A stretch of DNA of 64,000 nt from Haliea sp964022665 (GCA_964022665.1 CAXIDF010000005.1:98056-162055); one strand, 5' to 3'; counted from the stretch's first letter, positions 34,475 to 43,978 are shown. The notes: a model not told the origin generated them from the sequence alone. Numbers and translations are program-made.

Positions 34475-34497
34475 GGGATGGTGCCCAGGAGAGGACT
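34475..34497. repeat. Right attachment repeat within tRNA-Leu 3' end
   Basis: The 3' end of the intact tRNA-Leu, including its CCA, plus three G outside the gene. Copies at 9509 and 19627 mark the other island borders. The tRNA gene is restored by the island end, as usual for tRNA-targeting integrases. Confidence 0.85.
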
Positions 34498-34565
34498 TGA
34501 ACCTCCACGCCCTTTCGAGCACTAGCACCTGAAGCTAGCGTGTCTACCAATTTCACCACCTGGGC
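34479..34565 (-). tRNA. tRNA-Leu (anticodon CAG)
   Basis: An 87-base class II tRNA on the minus strand. The acceptor stem GCCCAGG (34559-34565) pairs with CCTGGGC (34483-34489), followed by A and an encoded CCA. The anticodon stem CTAGC/GCTAG encloses the loop TTCAGGT, anticodon CAG. The long variable arm TGCTCGAAAGGGCG and the T arm with GGTTCAAGTCC identify leucine. It is the integration site of both islands and appears functional. Confidence 0.97.
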
Positions 34566-34600
34566 ATCGTGCAATCACGGTGGATTACCCGAGGGCGCGC

Positions 34601-34629
34601 ACTTTACTTTTCCGCAGCAGCTTTGTCAA
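34601..34629 (-). promoter_or_regulatory. tRNA-Leu promoter
   Basis: Minus strand TTGACA (34624-34629) and TAAAGT (34601-34606) with a 17-base spacer, followed by a GC-rich discriminator (GCGCGCCC) typical of stable RNA promoters, about 36 bases before the tRNA 5' end. Confidence 0.7.
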
Positions 34630-34697
34630 TCCTCGCGTATACTGTCGGCACTTAAAATTCAGACCACGTTAAATCAAGACAGGAAGCCCCGTTACCT

Positions 34698-37106
34698 ATG
34701 GCTAAAAAAGGCAAGATTGCCGACCCCCACGCCGAGCGCGAAGCCGCACGCTACGACAACCCGATTCCCAGCCGCGAAGTCATCCTCGACCTGCTCACCG
34801 CCGCGGACAAGCCACTGAGTCATCCGCACATCGCCCGCGACCTTGACCTGCACGAAGAAGAGCAGGTAGAGGCGCTGCGCAAACGCCTGCGCGCCATGGA
34901 GCGCGATGGCCAGCTGATGGTCAATCGGCGCGGCGCCTATGGCCTGGTGGACAAGCTGAACCTGTTGCGTTGCCGTGTGCAGGGCCACCGTGACGGCTAC
35001 GGTTTTGCCATCCCGCTGGAGGAGGGGGATGACGTCTACCTCAGTTCCCGCCAGATGCAATTTGTGTTTGACGGCGATGAAGTGCTGGTCGGCATTATCG
35101 GCCTGGATCGCCGCGGGCGCCCGGAAGGCCGTGTGGTGGAGGTGCTGCACCGCGGCACGTCGCGTGTTGTTGGACGGTATGAGGAGGAGAGCGGCATCGG
35201 TTTCGTGGTGCCGGACAACAGCCGTGTCAACCACCGGGTGTTGATTCCGCCCAAGCTCAAGGGCGGTGCCAAGTCTGGCCAGATTGTGACGGCGGAAATC
35301 ACCGACTACCCCACGCGCAACCTCGGTGCCAAGGGTCAGATAGTGGAAGTGCTCGGCGACCATCTGGACCCCGGCCTGGAAATCGACGTTGCCATCCGCT
35401 CCCACGGCATCCCGCACGAATGGCCCGAGGCGGTACTGCGCGAAGCGGGCTCGCTGGAAGAGGAGCCCCGGGAGGAGGACAAGAAGTATCGCGCTGACCT
35501 GCGCGGCCTCGGGTTTGTCACCATCGACGGCGAGGATGCACGCGACTTTGACGATGCCGTGTACTGCGAAAAGCGCCTGCGCGGCTGGCGCCTGTGGGTG
35601 GCAATTGCGGACGTGTCGCACTACGTGCGCCCCGGTTCCGCCCTGGACGAAGAGGCGGCGCTGCGCGGAAACTCGGTGTACTTTCCCGAGCAGGTCGTAC
35701 CCATGTTGCCCGAGGCGCTATCCAACGGCCTGTGCTCGCTCAAGCCCAAGGTGGATCGTCTCGCCATGGTCTGCGAGATGGAGTTGAGCGGTTCCGGCAA
35801 GCTCACCGGTTTCCGCTTCTACGAGGCGGTTATTCACTCTCAGGCGCGCCTCACCTATACCCAGGTGGGCGAAGTGCTGGCGGGCGGTAGCGATCCGCAG
35901 ATTGACAAGAACCGGCTCAAGGACCTGAAGCGGCTGCAGTCGCTGTACAAGGTTTTGCGCAAGGCGCGTGATGTGCGCGGGGCCATCGATTTCGAAACCA
36001 CAGAAACCCGCATCCTGTTCAATGAGCAGCGCAAGATCGACGCCATTGTGCCGGTGGTGCGCAACGATGCGCACAAGCTGATTGAAGAGTGCATGCTCTG
36101 CGCCAACGTGGCGGCAGCGCGATTCTACGAAGAGCACGAGCTGCCCGTGCTGTACCGGGTGCACGAGGGCCCCACGCCCGAGAAGCTCGAAAACCTGCGC
36201 GCCTTCCTCGGCGAGCTCGGCCTGGACCTGCGCGGTGGTGAAAAGCCTACTCCTGCCCACTACGGTGACCTGCTGGACGCGGTGCAAGAGCGCGACGACG
36301 CGAATGTGATCCAGACCATGTTGCTGCGCTCGCTGCGTCAGGCCGTCTATACGCCGGAGAATGAGGGCCATTTTGGCCTGCATTACCCCGCCTATGCGCA
36401 CTTTACCTCGCCCATCAGGCGTTATGCAGACCTGCTGGTGCACCGGGGTATCCGCCACATTATCCGCTCCAAGGGTCGCACCAAGACGGTGCAGCGCCAG
36501 CGCGGTGCACCGGAGATTCCGCGCGAAGCGATTTTCCCCTACAACGAGCGCGACATGGTGGCCCAGGGCCTGCACTGCTCCATGACGGAACGGCGTGCGG
36601 ATGATGCGACCCGCGATGTGGAGTCCTGGCTCAAGTGTGAATTCCTGCAGGAGCATGTGGGGGATGAGTTCGACGGCGTTATCGCGGCGGTGACCTCCTT
36701 TGGCCTGTTCGTGGAATTGCAGCCCATCTATATAGAAGGCCTCGTCCACATCAGCGCGTTGCCCGGCGATTACTACAGTTTTGATGCGTCCAAACAGCGG
36801 CTCGTGGGCGAGCGCAGCGGCCGCAGTTACCGGCTGGGCGGCCGCGTGCGCGTGCAGGTCGCCCGGGTAGACCTGGACGACAAGAAAATCGACCTGGAGT
36901 TGATCGACGCACCTTCCGCCAACAAGGCCAAGGCCAGCAAACCGCGCAAGCGCAAAGCTGAAGGCTCAGGCTCAGCCAATCCGCCGCGCAAGAAGGCAGG
37001 TGCCGCAAAGCCGAAAGCGGCTGCAAAGTCTGGTGCCGGGTCACGCAAGGGTGGCGAGGGGGACAGTGCCAAGCCGGCGGGCAAGTCCCGGCGGCGCCGG
37101 CGCTAG
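34698..37106 (+). CDS. rnr: Ribonuclease R
   Basis: 3'-5' exoribonuclease of 802 residues that degrades structured RNA and takes part in RNA quality control. The order is the N-terminal winged helix (residues about 25-85), cold-shock domains (about 90-240), and the RNB catalytic domain with the metal-binding Asp cluster GEDARDFDDAVY near 278. The S1 domain (GDEFDGVIAAVTSFGLFVEL) lies near 655, and a Lys/Arg/Ala-rich tail runs from about 735. Length and order are standard. It is transcribed with rlmB (6-base gap), as in many gammaproteobacteria. It lies divergent to the tRNA-Leu. Confidence 0.97.
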   Translation: MAKKGKIADPHAEREAARYDNPIPSREVILDLLTAADKPLSHPHIARDLDLHEEEQVEALRKRLRAMERDGQLMVNRRGAYGLVDKLNLLRCRVQGHRDGYGFAIPLEEGDDVYLSSRQMQFVFDGDEVLVGIIGLDRRGRPEGRVVEVLHRGTSRVVGRYEEESGIGFVVPDNSRVNHRVLIPPKLKGGAKSGQIVTAEITDYPTRNLGAKGQIVEVLGDHLDPGLEIDVAIRSHGIPHEWPEAVLREAGSLEEEPREEDKKYRADLRGLGFVTIDGEDARDFDDAVYCEKRLRGWRLWVAIADVSHYVRPGSALDEEAALRGNSVYFPEQVVPMLPEALSNGLCSLKPKVDRLAMVCEMELSGSGKLTGFRFYEAVIHSQARLTYTQVGEVLAGGSDPQIDKNRLKDLKRLQSLYKVLRKARDVRGAIDFETTETRILFNEQRKIDAIVPVVRNDAHKLIEECMLCANVAAARFYEEHELPVLYRVHEGPTPEKLENLRAFLGELGLDLRGGEKPTPAHYGDLLDAVQERDDANVIQTMLLRSLRQAVYTPENEGHFGLHYPAYAHFTSPIRRYADLLVHRGIRHIIRSKGRTKTVQRQRGAPEIPREAIFPYNERDMVAQGLHCSMTERRADDATRDVESWLKCEFLQEHVGDEFDGVIAAVTSFGLFVELQPIYIEGLVHISALPGDYYSFDASKQRLVGERSGRSYRLGGRVRVQVARVDLDDKKIDLELIDAPSANKAKASKPRKRKAEGSGSANPPRKKAGAAKPKAAAKSGAGSRKGGEGDSAKPAGKSRRRRR

Positions 37107-37112
37107 GCGGCT

Positions 37113-37880
37113 GTGGTGCAGTACCTGTTCGGCATTCATGCCGTTGATGGCCTGTTGCGGCGCAAGCCAGAGTCGATCCGCGAGCTGGCACTGCAGCAGG
37201 GCCGGGCGGACAAGCGGATTGCCGCGCTGGAAACCTTGGCGCGTAACCAGGGTGTAGCGGTGGTGCGCGCGTCGCGCGCGGTGTTGGATGAGCGCGTCAA
37301 CGGGCGCCACCAGGGTGCAGTAGCCACGCTGGATGCCGTGGCGGGTTCGGAGTCAGCCGGTGACAACCTGCTGGACGAGGTGGACTTGCTGCAGCTTGTG
37401 GATGACAGCCCGCACCCCGTGCTCCTGCTGGTGCTGGACGGAGTCACTGATCCGCACAACCTGGGCGCGTGCCTGCGCAGTGCGGATGCCGCCGGTGTTG
37501 ATGCGGTGATCGTGCCCAAGGACAAATCCGCTGACCTGGGCCCCACGGTGAGCAAGGTGGCCTGCGGTGCCGCCGAGGTGGTGCCGTTTGTCCGCGTGAC
37601 CAATATTGCCCGCATCCTGGAGACACTCAAAGCCCGCGGCGTATGGATCTACGGCACCGCCGGCGAGGCCGAAGCCACTGTCTACGACACCGACCTGCGC
37701 GGGTCCATGGCCCTGGTGATGGGCGCGGAGGGTGACGGGATGCGCCGTCTGACCCGTGAGCTCTGCGACTACCTGATCAAACTGCCGATGGCGGGTACCG
37801 TGAGCAGCTTGAACGTGTCGGTCGCGACCGGGATCTGCCTGTTTGAGGTGGTACGTCAGCGCAGCGGAACAAAGGCCTGA
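37113..37880 (+). CDS. rlmB: 23S rRNA (guanosine-2251) 2'-O-methyltransferase
   Basis: SpoU-family methyltransferase of 255 residues. The N-terminal substrate-binding domain starts QYLFGIHAVDGLLRRKPESI. The catalytic knot has DGVTDPHNLGACLRSADAAG, LVMGAEGDGMRRLTRELCDY and LPMAGTVSSLNVSVATGICL. It modifies G2251 of 23S rRNA in the P loop. The start is GTG at 37113, six bases after rnr, consistent with the common rnr-rlmB operon. Confidence 0.96.
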   Translation: MVQYLFGIHAVDGLLRRKPESIRELALQQGRADKRIAALETLARNQGVAVVRASRAVLDERVNGRHQGAVATLDAVAGSESAGDNLLDEVDLLQLVDDSPHPVLLLVLDGVTDPHNLGACLRSADAAGVDAVIVPKDKSADLGPTVSKVACGAAEVVPFVRVTNIARILETLKARGVWIYGTAGEAEATVYDTDLRGSMALVMGAEGDGMRRLTRELCDYLIKLPMAGTVSSLNVSVATGICLFEVVRQRSGTKA

Positions 37881-38074
37881 CGGCCGAGTCCTGCGCGGAT
37901 ATGTCAGGCTTGCTGGCCGCTGCGGTCACTCGCCTGTCGTAGTCGGTTCAACACCGTATACACGTTCCCTTTATTGCCCCCGATCGCTTGAGCGCTGGCG
38001 CTGCCGCGCTATCGTTGCGCCCTTCTGAACGAGGGGGCGCGGCGCGTTCCCGCAAGCGTTGAGCGAGGAGCCGT

Positions 38075-39277
38075 ATGAGTCAGGACGTGTATATCTACGA
38101 TGCCGTGCGCACACCGCGCGGCAAGGGCAAGCCGGGTGGCGGACTTTATGAAGTGAAGCCGATCGACCTGGTCACGCAATTGCTGGATGCCTTGCAGTCG
38201 CGCAACGCGCTGGACACGGCAGCTGTCGAAGACTTGCTGCTTGCCACGGGCGAGCCGGTGCGGGAGCAGGGCCAGAATATCGCCAAGACCGCACTGGTCT
38301 ACCACGGCTGGCCTGCCACCACCGTGGGCGCGCAATTGCACCGTTACTGTGCGGGCGGCCTGGATGCCGTGAATACCGTGGCCATGAAAATCATGTCCGG
38401 CATGGAGTCCATGGGGCTCGCAGGTGGCGTGGAAAGCATGTCACGCCTGGGCATAGGTGCCGGAGGCGCGGCGGCGGGTGACCCCTGGGTGGCGATGCAC
38501 AGTTTTGGTATTTCTCAGGGCCTGGCGGCGGACTTGATGGCGCATCTGGATGGCGTCTCGCGGGAAGATGTTGATGGCTATGCCTGTGAGTCCCAGCGGC
38601 GTGCCGCTGTGGCGAGTGATGCCGGCTACTTTGATCGCTCCATCGTGCCGGTACGCGACCTCAACGGCGTGACGGTGCTGGCCCGTGACGAACTGATCCG
38701 TCCCACCTCGCTAGCGCAGCTTGGCGCCCTCAAGCCCGCATTCACCCTGTTCGAACAGTATGGGCACGGTGAATTCCTGAAGTTTCACTATCCACAGGTG
38801 GAGAAACTGACCTGTATCCACACCGCGGGTAACAGTTCCGGCGTGGTCGATGGCGCGTCACTGGTGTTGCTGGGCAATGCCGAGGCGGGCCGAGCGCAAG
38901 GGCTCGCCCCGCGCGCACGCATCCGCGCCTGTGCACTGACCGGCAGCGAGCCCACCCTCATGCTGGGCGGACCGGCGCCGGCGACCGAGAAAGCCCTGGC
39001 GCTGGCGGGTATGCAGCCTGGCGATATCGACCTGTTCGAACTGAATGAAGCCTTTGCCGCCGTGGTGCTGCGCTATCAACGCCTGCTCGGTATCCCTGAT
39101 GACCGCATCAACGTCAACGGCGGCGCGATTGCCATGGGGCACCCCATCGGTGCCACGGGCGCCATGATCCTGGGCACGTTGCTGGATGAAATGGAGCGGC
39201 GCGACCTCAATACCGGCCTGGCGACCCTGTGTGCCGGTGGCGGCATCGGCATAGCGACCATCATCGAACGTGTGTAA
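38075..39277 (+). CDS. Acetyl-CoA C-acyltransferase (thiolase)
   Basis: Thiolase of 400 residues for the last step of beta-oxidation. The nucleophilic Cys92 lies in LHRYCAGGLDAV, the His in NGGAIAMGHPIGATGA, and the second catalytic Cys in TLCAGGGIGIATI at the C terminus. It heads a run of fatty-acid or steroid-side-chain type genes (FadJ-like, two acyl-CoA dehydrogenases). It is 21 bases before the FadJ-like gene. Sequence alone does not separate FadA from acetoacetyl-CoA thiolase. Confidence 0.93.
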   Translation: MSQDVYIYDAVRTPRGKGKPGGGLYEVKPIDLVTQLLDALQSRNALDTAAVEDLLLATGEPVREQGQNIAKTALVYHGWPATTVGAQLHRYCAGGLDAVNTVAMKIMSGMESMGLAGGVESMSRLGIGAGGAAAGDPWVAMHSFGISQGLAADLMAHLDGVSREDVDGYACESQRRAAVASDAGYFDRSIVPVRDLNGVTVLARDELIRPTSLAQLGALKPAFTLFEQYGHGEFLKFHYPQVEKLTCIHTAGNSSGVVDGASLVLLGNAEAGRAQGLAPRARIRACALTGSEPTLMLGGPAPATEKALALAGMQPGDIDLFELNEAFAAVVLRYQRLLGIPDDRINVNGGAIAMGHPIGATGAMILGTLLDEMERRDLNTGLATLCAGGGIGIATIIERV

Positions 39278-39298
39278 GCCGCAGCGCGGCACAAAGAA

Positions 39299-41470
39299 AT
39301 GAGTGAGAACAGCATGAGCTACCTTCGAATTGAGCAGGATGCCGACGGCATCGTGGAATTGATCTTTGACCAGCCCGGCAAGTCGGTGAACGTCATGGGC
39401 GACGAGTATGCCGAGGCCATGCCTCGCGCATTGGACGAGCTGGAGGCACGCCGCGACACGATTACCGGTATCTATGTGCGCAGTGGCAAACCCGGGCAGT
39501 TTTTTGCCGGCGGTGATATCACCCAGATGCTGGAGATGGACCTCAATCCGGATCAGGCAGAGCGCGAGCGGATGTTCGAGGGCATTCTCGCCAGTAAGGC
39601 GCCGCTGCGCCGTCTGGAGGCGCTGGGGGTGCCGGTGGTCGTTGGTATTAACGGTGCAGCCCTCGGTGGTGGTTTCGAGATCGCGCTGGCCTGCCACTAC
39701 CGTATTGCGCTGCAGGACTCCCGTGTACAGATCGGCTTGCCTGAAGCGATGCTGGGGCTGATGCCGGGCGCGGGTGGTGTGGTTCGCCTGGTGCGCCTGC
39801 TGGGCATGGAAAAAGCGTTGCCGCTGATCGCCCAGGGCAAGCGCTTGAGCCCGGAGCGTGCCCTGGAGGCGGGGCTGGTGCACGAGCTGGCGGCTGACGA
39901 AGCGGCCATGGCCGAGCGGGCAAAGGCCTGGATTCGGGCCAATCCCGCAGCCACCCAGCCCTGGGAGGCCGAGGATTATCAGATGCCGGGTGGTACGCCC
40001 GATGACCCGGCGAACCAGGGGCTGTTGTATTTCGGCCCGGTGAACGTGATGAACCAGACCCGCGGCAATATGCCGGCGCAGCAGGTCATTTTCGCCGCCG
40101 TTGCCGACACGGCCCGGGTGGATTACGACACGGCGCACAAGGTGGAGGCTCGTTACTTCCAGCGACTGCTACTGGACCCGGTGTCGCGCAACATGATGAC
40201 CACCTTCTTTGTGCAGATGAACGAGCTGGATGCCGGTGCCTCCCGCCCGGTGGGTGTCGCGCCGCGCAAGGTGTCGAGGTTGGGTATTCTCGGTGCCGGT
40301 GTCATGGGGGCGGGTATTGCTTTCAATGCGGCCAAAGTGGGTATTGATGTGGTCCTTAAGGACCTGGACCTGGCGCGGGCGGACAAGGGCAAGGCCTATG
40401 CCGCGAAAGCCTGCGAGCGCGACCGCAAGCTCGATGCCGCGGGCAGCGAGGCGTTGCTCGCGCGCATAGTCCCCACGGCAGATGCCGAGGACCTCGCCGA
40501 CTGTGACCTGGTGATTGAGGCGGTCTTCGAGGATCGCGCGGTAAAGGCGGCGGTCACGCGTGAAACCGAGGCGGTGCTGGCTGCCGAGGCGATCTTTGCC
40601 AGCAACACCTCCGCACTGCCCATCACCGAGTTGGCGGCAGCGTCCGCGCGCCCGCAGAACTTTATTGGCATGCATTTCTTCTCCCCGGCGGAGCGCATGC
40701 CGCTGGTCGAGATTATCACCGGCGAGCACACCTCGGATGAAGCCCTGGCGCTGGCCTTCGATCTGACCCAGCAACTGGGCAAGAAGCCCATCGTGGTCAA
40801 GGATGCTCCCGGTTTCTTCACCACCCGGGTGATCGGGCAGACCATCAGTCAGGGGCAGCGCATGCTGGCGGAGGGTGTGAACCCCGCGTTGATCGAAAAC
40901 GCCGCCGCCTTCAATGGCGCCCCCATGGGGCCGCTGGAAACTCTCGATAGCATCTCCATTGAAACGGCCTATCACGGCATGCAGCAGCGCCGCTCCGATG
41001 CCGAGGCGCGTGGCGAGACATTCGTGATGACGCCGGAATCGGAAGTGATTCGGGTGATGATTGAGGAGTGCCAGCGCAAGGGGCAGCAGGCCGGTGGTGG
41101 TTTTTACGAATACAACGATAAAGGCAAAAAGGTGCAGACCTGGCCCGGCCTGAAGGCGCTGTTCGCGCCCGATGGTTACCGCGATATGCCTTTCCAGGAT
41201 GTGCGCGACCGCTTGTTGTTTGCCCCGGTGCTGGAGGCGATACGGATTCTGGAGGAGGGCACCATTACCCGGGTGGCGGATGGCAACATCGGCTCGATCA
41301 TGGGTATAGGCTTCCCTGCGCATACCGGGGGCGTGTTCCAGTGTGTCAACGCCTATGGCCTGCAAGCTTTTGCCGAGCGTGCCGCCGAGCTGGCCGCGCG
41401 CTATGGCGATATGTTCGCGGTGCCCCCGCTGTTGTTGCGCATGGCCGAGCATTCTGAACGGTTCAGCTAA
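39299..41470 (+). CDS. Enoyl-CoA hydratase / 3-hydroxyacyl-CoA dehydrogenase fusion (FadJ/FadB-like)
   Basis: Bifunctional protein of 723 residues. The N-terminal crotonase domain (1-200) has the oxyanion region GINGAALGGGFEIALACHYR and the catalytic Glu in IGLPEAMLGLMPGAGG. The NAD-binding domain starts near residue 325 (LGILGAGVMGAGIAFNAAKV). The 3HCDH domain has FIGMHFFSPAERMPLVEII, and a second 3HCDH repeat ends the protein. It hydrates and oxidises enoyl-CoA. Paired with the upstream thiolase, it would form a complete trifunctional-type set. Confidence 0.93.
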   Translation: MSENSMSYLRIEQDADGIVELIFDQPGKSVNVMGDEYAEAMPRALDELEARRDTITGIYVRSGKPGQFFAGGDITQMLEMDLNPDQAERERMFEGILASKAPLRRLEALGVPVVVGINGAALGGGFEIALACHYRIALQDSRVQIGLPEAMLGLMPGAGGVVRLVRLLGMEKALPLIAQGKRLSPERALEAGLVHELAADEAAMAERAKAWIRANPAATQPWEAEDYQMPGGTPDDPANQGLLYFGPVNVMNQTRGNMPAQQVIFAAVADTARVDYDTAHKVEARYFQRLLLDPVSRNMMTTFFVQMNELDAGASRPVGVAPRKVSRLGILGAGVMGAGIAFNAAKVGIDVVLKDLDLARADKGKAYAAKACERDRKLDAAGSEALLARIVPTADAEDLADCDLVIEAVFEDRAVKAAVTRETEAVLAAEAIFASNTSALPITELAAASARPQNFIGMHFFSPAERMPLVEIITGEHTSDEALALAFDLTQQLGKKPIVVKDAPGFFTTRVIGQTISQGQRMLAEGVNPALIENAAAFNGAPMGPLETLDSISIETAYHGMQQRRSDAEARGETFVMTPESEVIRVMIEECQRKGQQAGGGFYEYNDKGKKVQTWPGLKALFAPDGYRDMPFQDVRDRLLFAPVLEAIRILEEGTITRVADGNIGSIMGIGFPAHTGGVFQCVNAYGLQAFAERAAELAARYGDMFAVPPLLLRMAEHSERFS

Positions 41471-41562
41471 TGCGCGGGTGGCGCGCCGGCTGCCGCCGGG
41501 TCGGGCAGGTTTAATGGAGTGGAGAGCACACCGTGTGGTGTGCACCTTTGAGGTAGCCATCT

Positions 41563-42753
41563 ATGGATTTCGAATTTACAGCACAACAGTGCGCACTGCG
41601 CGACGAGTTTCGCGACTACATGCGCGGCATCATGACCCCGGAACTGACCGCAGAGCTGGCTCAGCCCCTGGCCAACGAGGGCGGTGGACCACTCTGGCGT
41701 GAGGCCATGCGCCAGATGGGGCGCGATGGATGGATTGGTCTTGGCTGGCCCAGGGAATGGGGTGGGCGCGGCTACGGACCGATAGAGCAGTACATCTTCA
41801 TTGAAGAAGTGACCCGGGCCGGGCTGCCATTTCCGTACCTGACCACGGAGTCGGTGGGCCCCGCCATCGCGGAGTTTGCCAATGATGAGGTGCGGGAGGC
41901 TGTACTGCCGGGCATTCTGCGCGGCGAAATCGTCGTTTCCATCGGCTACTCCGAGGCCCACGCAGGCACGGACATGGCGGCCCTGCGCACGCAGGCGGTG
42001 CGCGAGGGTGACGAGTATGTCATCAATGGCCAGAAGGTTTACACCTCCCTCGCCCACTTTGCCGACTACGTGTTCCTCGCTGTGCGCACAGGGGATCCGG
42101 AAACCCAGCCACGTCACAAGGGTATTTCCATTCTGCTGGTGCCGACCTCTGCGGCGGGGTTTTCCAACACGCCGATCTACACCATCGGTGGCGGCGAAAC
42201 CAATACTACCTACTACGACAATGTGCGGGTGCCGGCGAGTTATCGGGTGGGCGATGAAAACCGCGGCTGGCAGGTCATCACCAGCCAGCTGAACCGCGAA
42301 CGGCTTACCCTGATGAACCCTGGTACGGCAAACCTCATGTTCCAGCAGACCGTGGCGCATGCCCGCGACACGCTAGCGGCAGACGGGCACCCCTTGTTGC
42401 AGCAACCGCGGGTGCAGCGTGCGCTAGCCCACACCTATGCGCAGCTGCGCGTGCTGCAACTGGCCTGCCGCAAGCAGGCCTGGGCCATCGCCAACGGTAC
42501 TCTGGATACCGCCGATGCCTCGGCGATCAAGGTGTATGGCTATGAGGCATTTCTCAGCGCCTATCGTGAAATGCTGGCGGTGTTGGGGCCGGATGGTGTG
42601 CTGCGGCGCGGGTCTCCCGGCGCCCTGCTACAGGGTCAGCTGGAGGTTATCTACCGCTCGGTGCCGGTGTACGGCTTCGCTGGCGGCACCAACGAGATTC
42701 AACGCGACCTGATTGCCCAGTTCGGCTTGCGCTTGCCACGCGCAAAGCGCTAG
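41563..42753 (+). CDS. Acyl-CoA dehydrogenase, larger subunit type
   Basis: A 396-residue flavoprotein with the three ACAD domains: the N-terminal helical domain (GWIGLGWPREWGGRGYGPIE), the FAD/substrate middle (SIGYSEAHAGTDMAALRTQA) and the C-terminal domain (YGFAGGTNEIQRDLIAQFGL). The residue before GT is Gly rather than the Glu used as catalytic base in MCAD, so the base is probably elsewhere, as in FadE26-like or IVD-like members. It is followed nine bases later by a second ACAD, a layout seen in heteromeric steroid-type dehydrogenases. Confidence 0.9.
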   Translation: MDFEFTAQQCALRDEFRDYMRGIMTPELTAELAQPLANEGGGPLWREAMRQMGRDGWIGLGWPREWGGRGYGPIEQYIFIEEVTRAGLPFPYLTTESVGPAIAEFANDEVREAVLPGILRGEIVVSIGYSEAHAGTDMAALRTQAVREGDEYVINGQKVYTSLAHFADYVFLAVRTGDPETQPRHKGISILLVPTSAAGFSNTPIYTIGGGETNTTYYDNVRVPASYRVGDENRGWQVITSQLNRERLTLMNPGTANLMFQQTVAHARDTLAADGHPLLQQPRVQRALAHTYAQLRVLQLACRKQAWAIANGTLDTADASAIKVYGYEAFLSAYREMLAVLGPDGVLRRGSPGALLQGQLEVIYRSVPVYGFAGGTNEIQRDLIAQFGLRLPRAKR

Positions 42754-42762
42754 GAGGAAAAC

Positions 42763-43830
42763 ATGGATTTTGCACTCAACGAATTGCAACTGGAGCTGCG
42801 CGAGCTGGCGGCCAGCGTGCTGCGCGACGCCTGCACTGCGCCGCGACTGGCGGCACTGGAGGCGGGCGAGCAACGCCTTGACCGCGACCTCTGGGCACAG
42901 CTGCGCGAGTCCGGCTTGGTGGCGGTTTCGCTGCCCGAGGCTGCCGGCGGCGCCGGGCTGGGTTTCCTTGAGGCCTGCCTGGTGTTTGAGCAGGTGGGTG
43001 CAACAACCGCACCGGTGCCCCTGCCGGGCCACACCCTGGCCGCCATGGTGATTGCCCACGCACTGGGCGAAGAGGTTCTTGCGCCGATGTTGGCTGCGGA
43101 GGGCTGGCTGGCCTGCAGTAGCCGCCGGCAGGGCAATACCCTGTGCTGGACCACTGGCCAGCTCAACGGGGTGTTGTCGGGGATACCCCACGGCGAGGGC
43201 TGCCAGCATGCCGTGGTGCCGGCCTTTGACGGCGAGGCCTGGGTGCTGTGTCTGCTGGAAGGCGATGCTTCGGGTCTGCACTGGGAGCGGCAAACCAGCA
43301 CCGGCTTTGAGCCGCAGGCGCGCCTGACGGCCACCGCCGCGCCGGCGCGCCTGCTGCCCGGTGCCGAGCTGCCGGCATGGCTGGAGCAGCGCATGATTGT
43401 TGCCGTCAGCATGGCGCAGTGCGGTGTGGTTGAGGCCGCTGTCGACTTGGCGCGGCAGCATGTCTGCGAACGTGAACAGTTCGGGGTCAAGATTGGCAGC
43501 TTCCAGTCCGTTGCTCACCGTTTAGCGGACTGCTGGATCGATGCGATGAACCTGCGGGCCGCTGCGCTGGCCGCGGCCGCTGCGCTGGATGCCCGGCCCC
43601 TCGCGCCATTGGATGTTTACACCGCACAGGTGTGGGCCGCCGACGCCGGGCACCGTGTGTTGGCGAGCGCTCAGCATGTGCACGGCGGGCTGGGTCACGA
43701 CCGCGACTATCCGCTTTGGCGCTATGCGGTCTGGGCACGGCAGTACGAAATGGCCCTCGGCGGTGCTGGCGACGGGCTGGAAAAGCTCGGCGCGGCAATC
43801 GCCGCCCAACCGCAGGCGGCGCTGCTATAG
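42763..43830 (+). CDS. Acyl-CoA dehydrogenase, smaller subunit type
   Basis: An ACAD-fold protein of 355 residues, shorter than typical. The N-terminal domain is clear (LWAQLRESGLVAVSLPEAAG), and the C-terminal part ends LGHDRDYPLWRYAVWARQYE. There is no GT(N/S)EIQ motif. It is very likely the partner of the preceding ACAD in an alpha2beta2 enzyme of the FadE26-FadE27/ChsE type that acts on bulky CoA esters. A good ribosome-binding site (AGGAGG-like, taggaggaaaac) precedes the ATG. Confidence 0.88.
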   Translation: MDFALNELQLELRELAASVLRDACTAPRLAALEAGEQRLDRDLWAQLRESGLVAVSLPEAAGGAGLGFLEACLVFEQVGATTAPVPLPGHTLAAMVIAHALGEEVLAPMLAAEGWLACSSRRQGNTLCWTTGQLNGVLSGIPHGEGCQHAVVPAFDGEAWVLCLLEGDASGLHWERQTSTGFEPQARLTATAAPARLLPGAELPAWLEQRMIVAVSMAQCGVVEAAVDLARQHVCEREQFGVKIGSFQSVAHRLADCWIDAMNLRAAALAAAAALDARPLAPLDVYTAQVWAADAGHRVLASAQHVHGGLGHDRDYPLWRYAVWARQYEMALGGAGDGLEKLGAAIAAQPQAALL

Positions 43831-43903
43831 CCCCCGTCCCGCCTTCCGCGTAGAAGCTTCCGGCCAGCCCTGTTTGCGGGTTGTTGGCAGCTACACGCGG
43901 CGC

Positions 43904-43932
43904 TTGCGGAGCGCAGGCAAAGACTATAGAAT
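43904..43932 (+). promoter_or_regulatory. Putative promoter of the rpsF operon
   Basis: TTGCGG (43904-43909) and TAGAAT (43927-43932), spacing 17, about 90 bases upstream of rpsF in an otherwise gene-free gap. Confidence 0.45.
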
Positions 43933-43978
43933 CCGCGGCCTGAATTTTGCCCGGCTGTTTTGGCAGCCGATTCTCCTT

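Larger units (their letters stand above)
19627..34497. mobile_element. Genomic island B, integrated at tRNA-Leu
   Basis: Segment between the internal repeat and the intact tRNA-Leu end. A P4-type integrase at the left end reads inward. The content is accessory: BrnTA, HigBA, Rhs tip cassettes, IS remnants, an intact IS3-family element and a structured gene-free region. It is visibly AT-richer than the flanking chromosome, especially in the tips and their partner genes, which supports acquisition from elsewhere. Confidence 0.8.

Noticed and set aside
9509..34497. Complete prophage or conjugative element
   Set aside because: No capsid, terminase, tail, relaxase or type IV secretion gene was recognised in either island.
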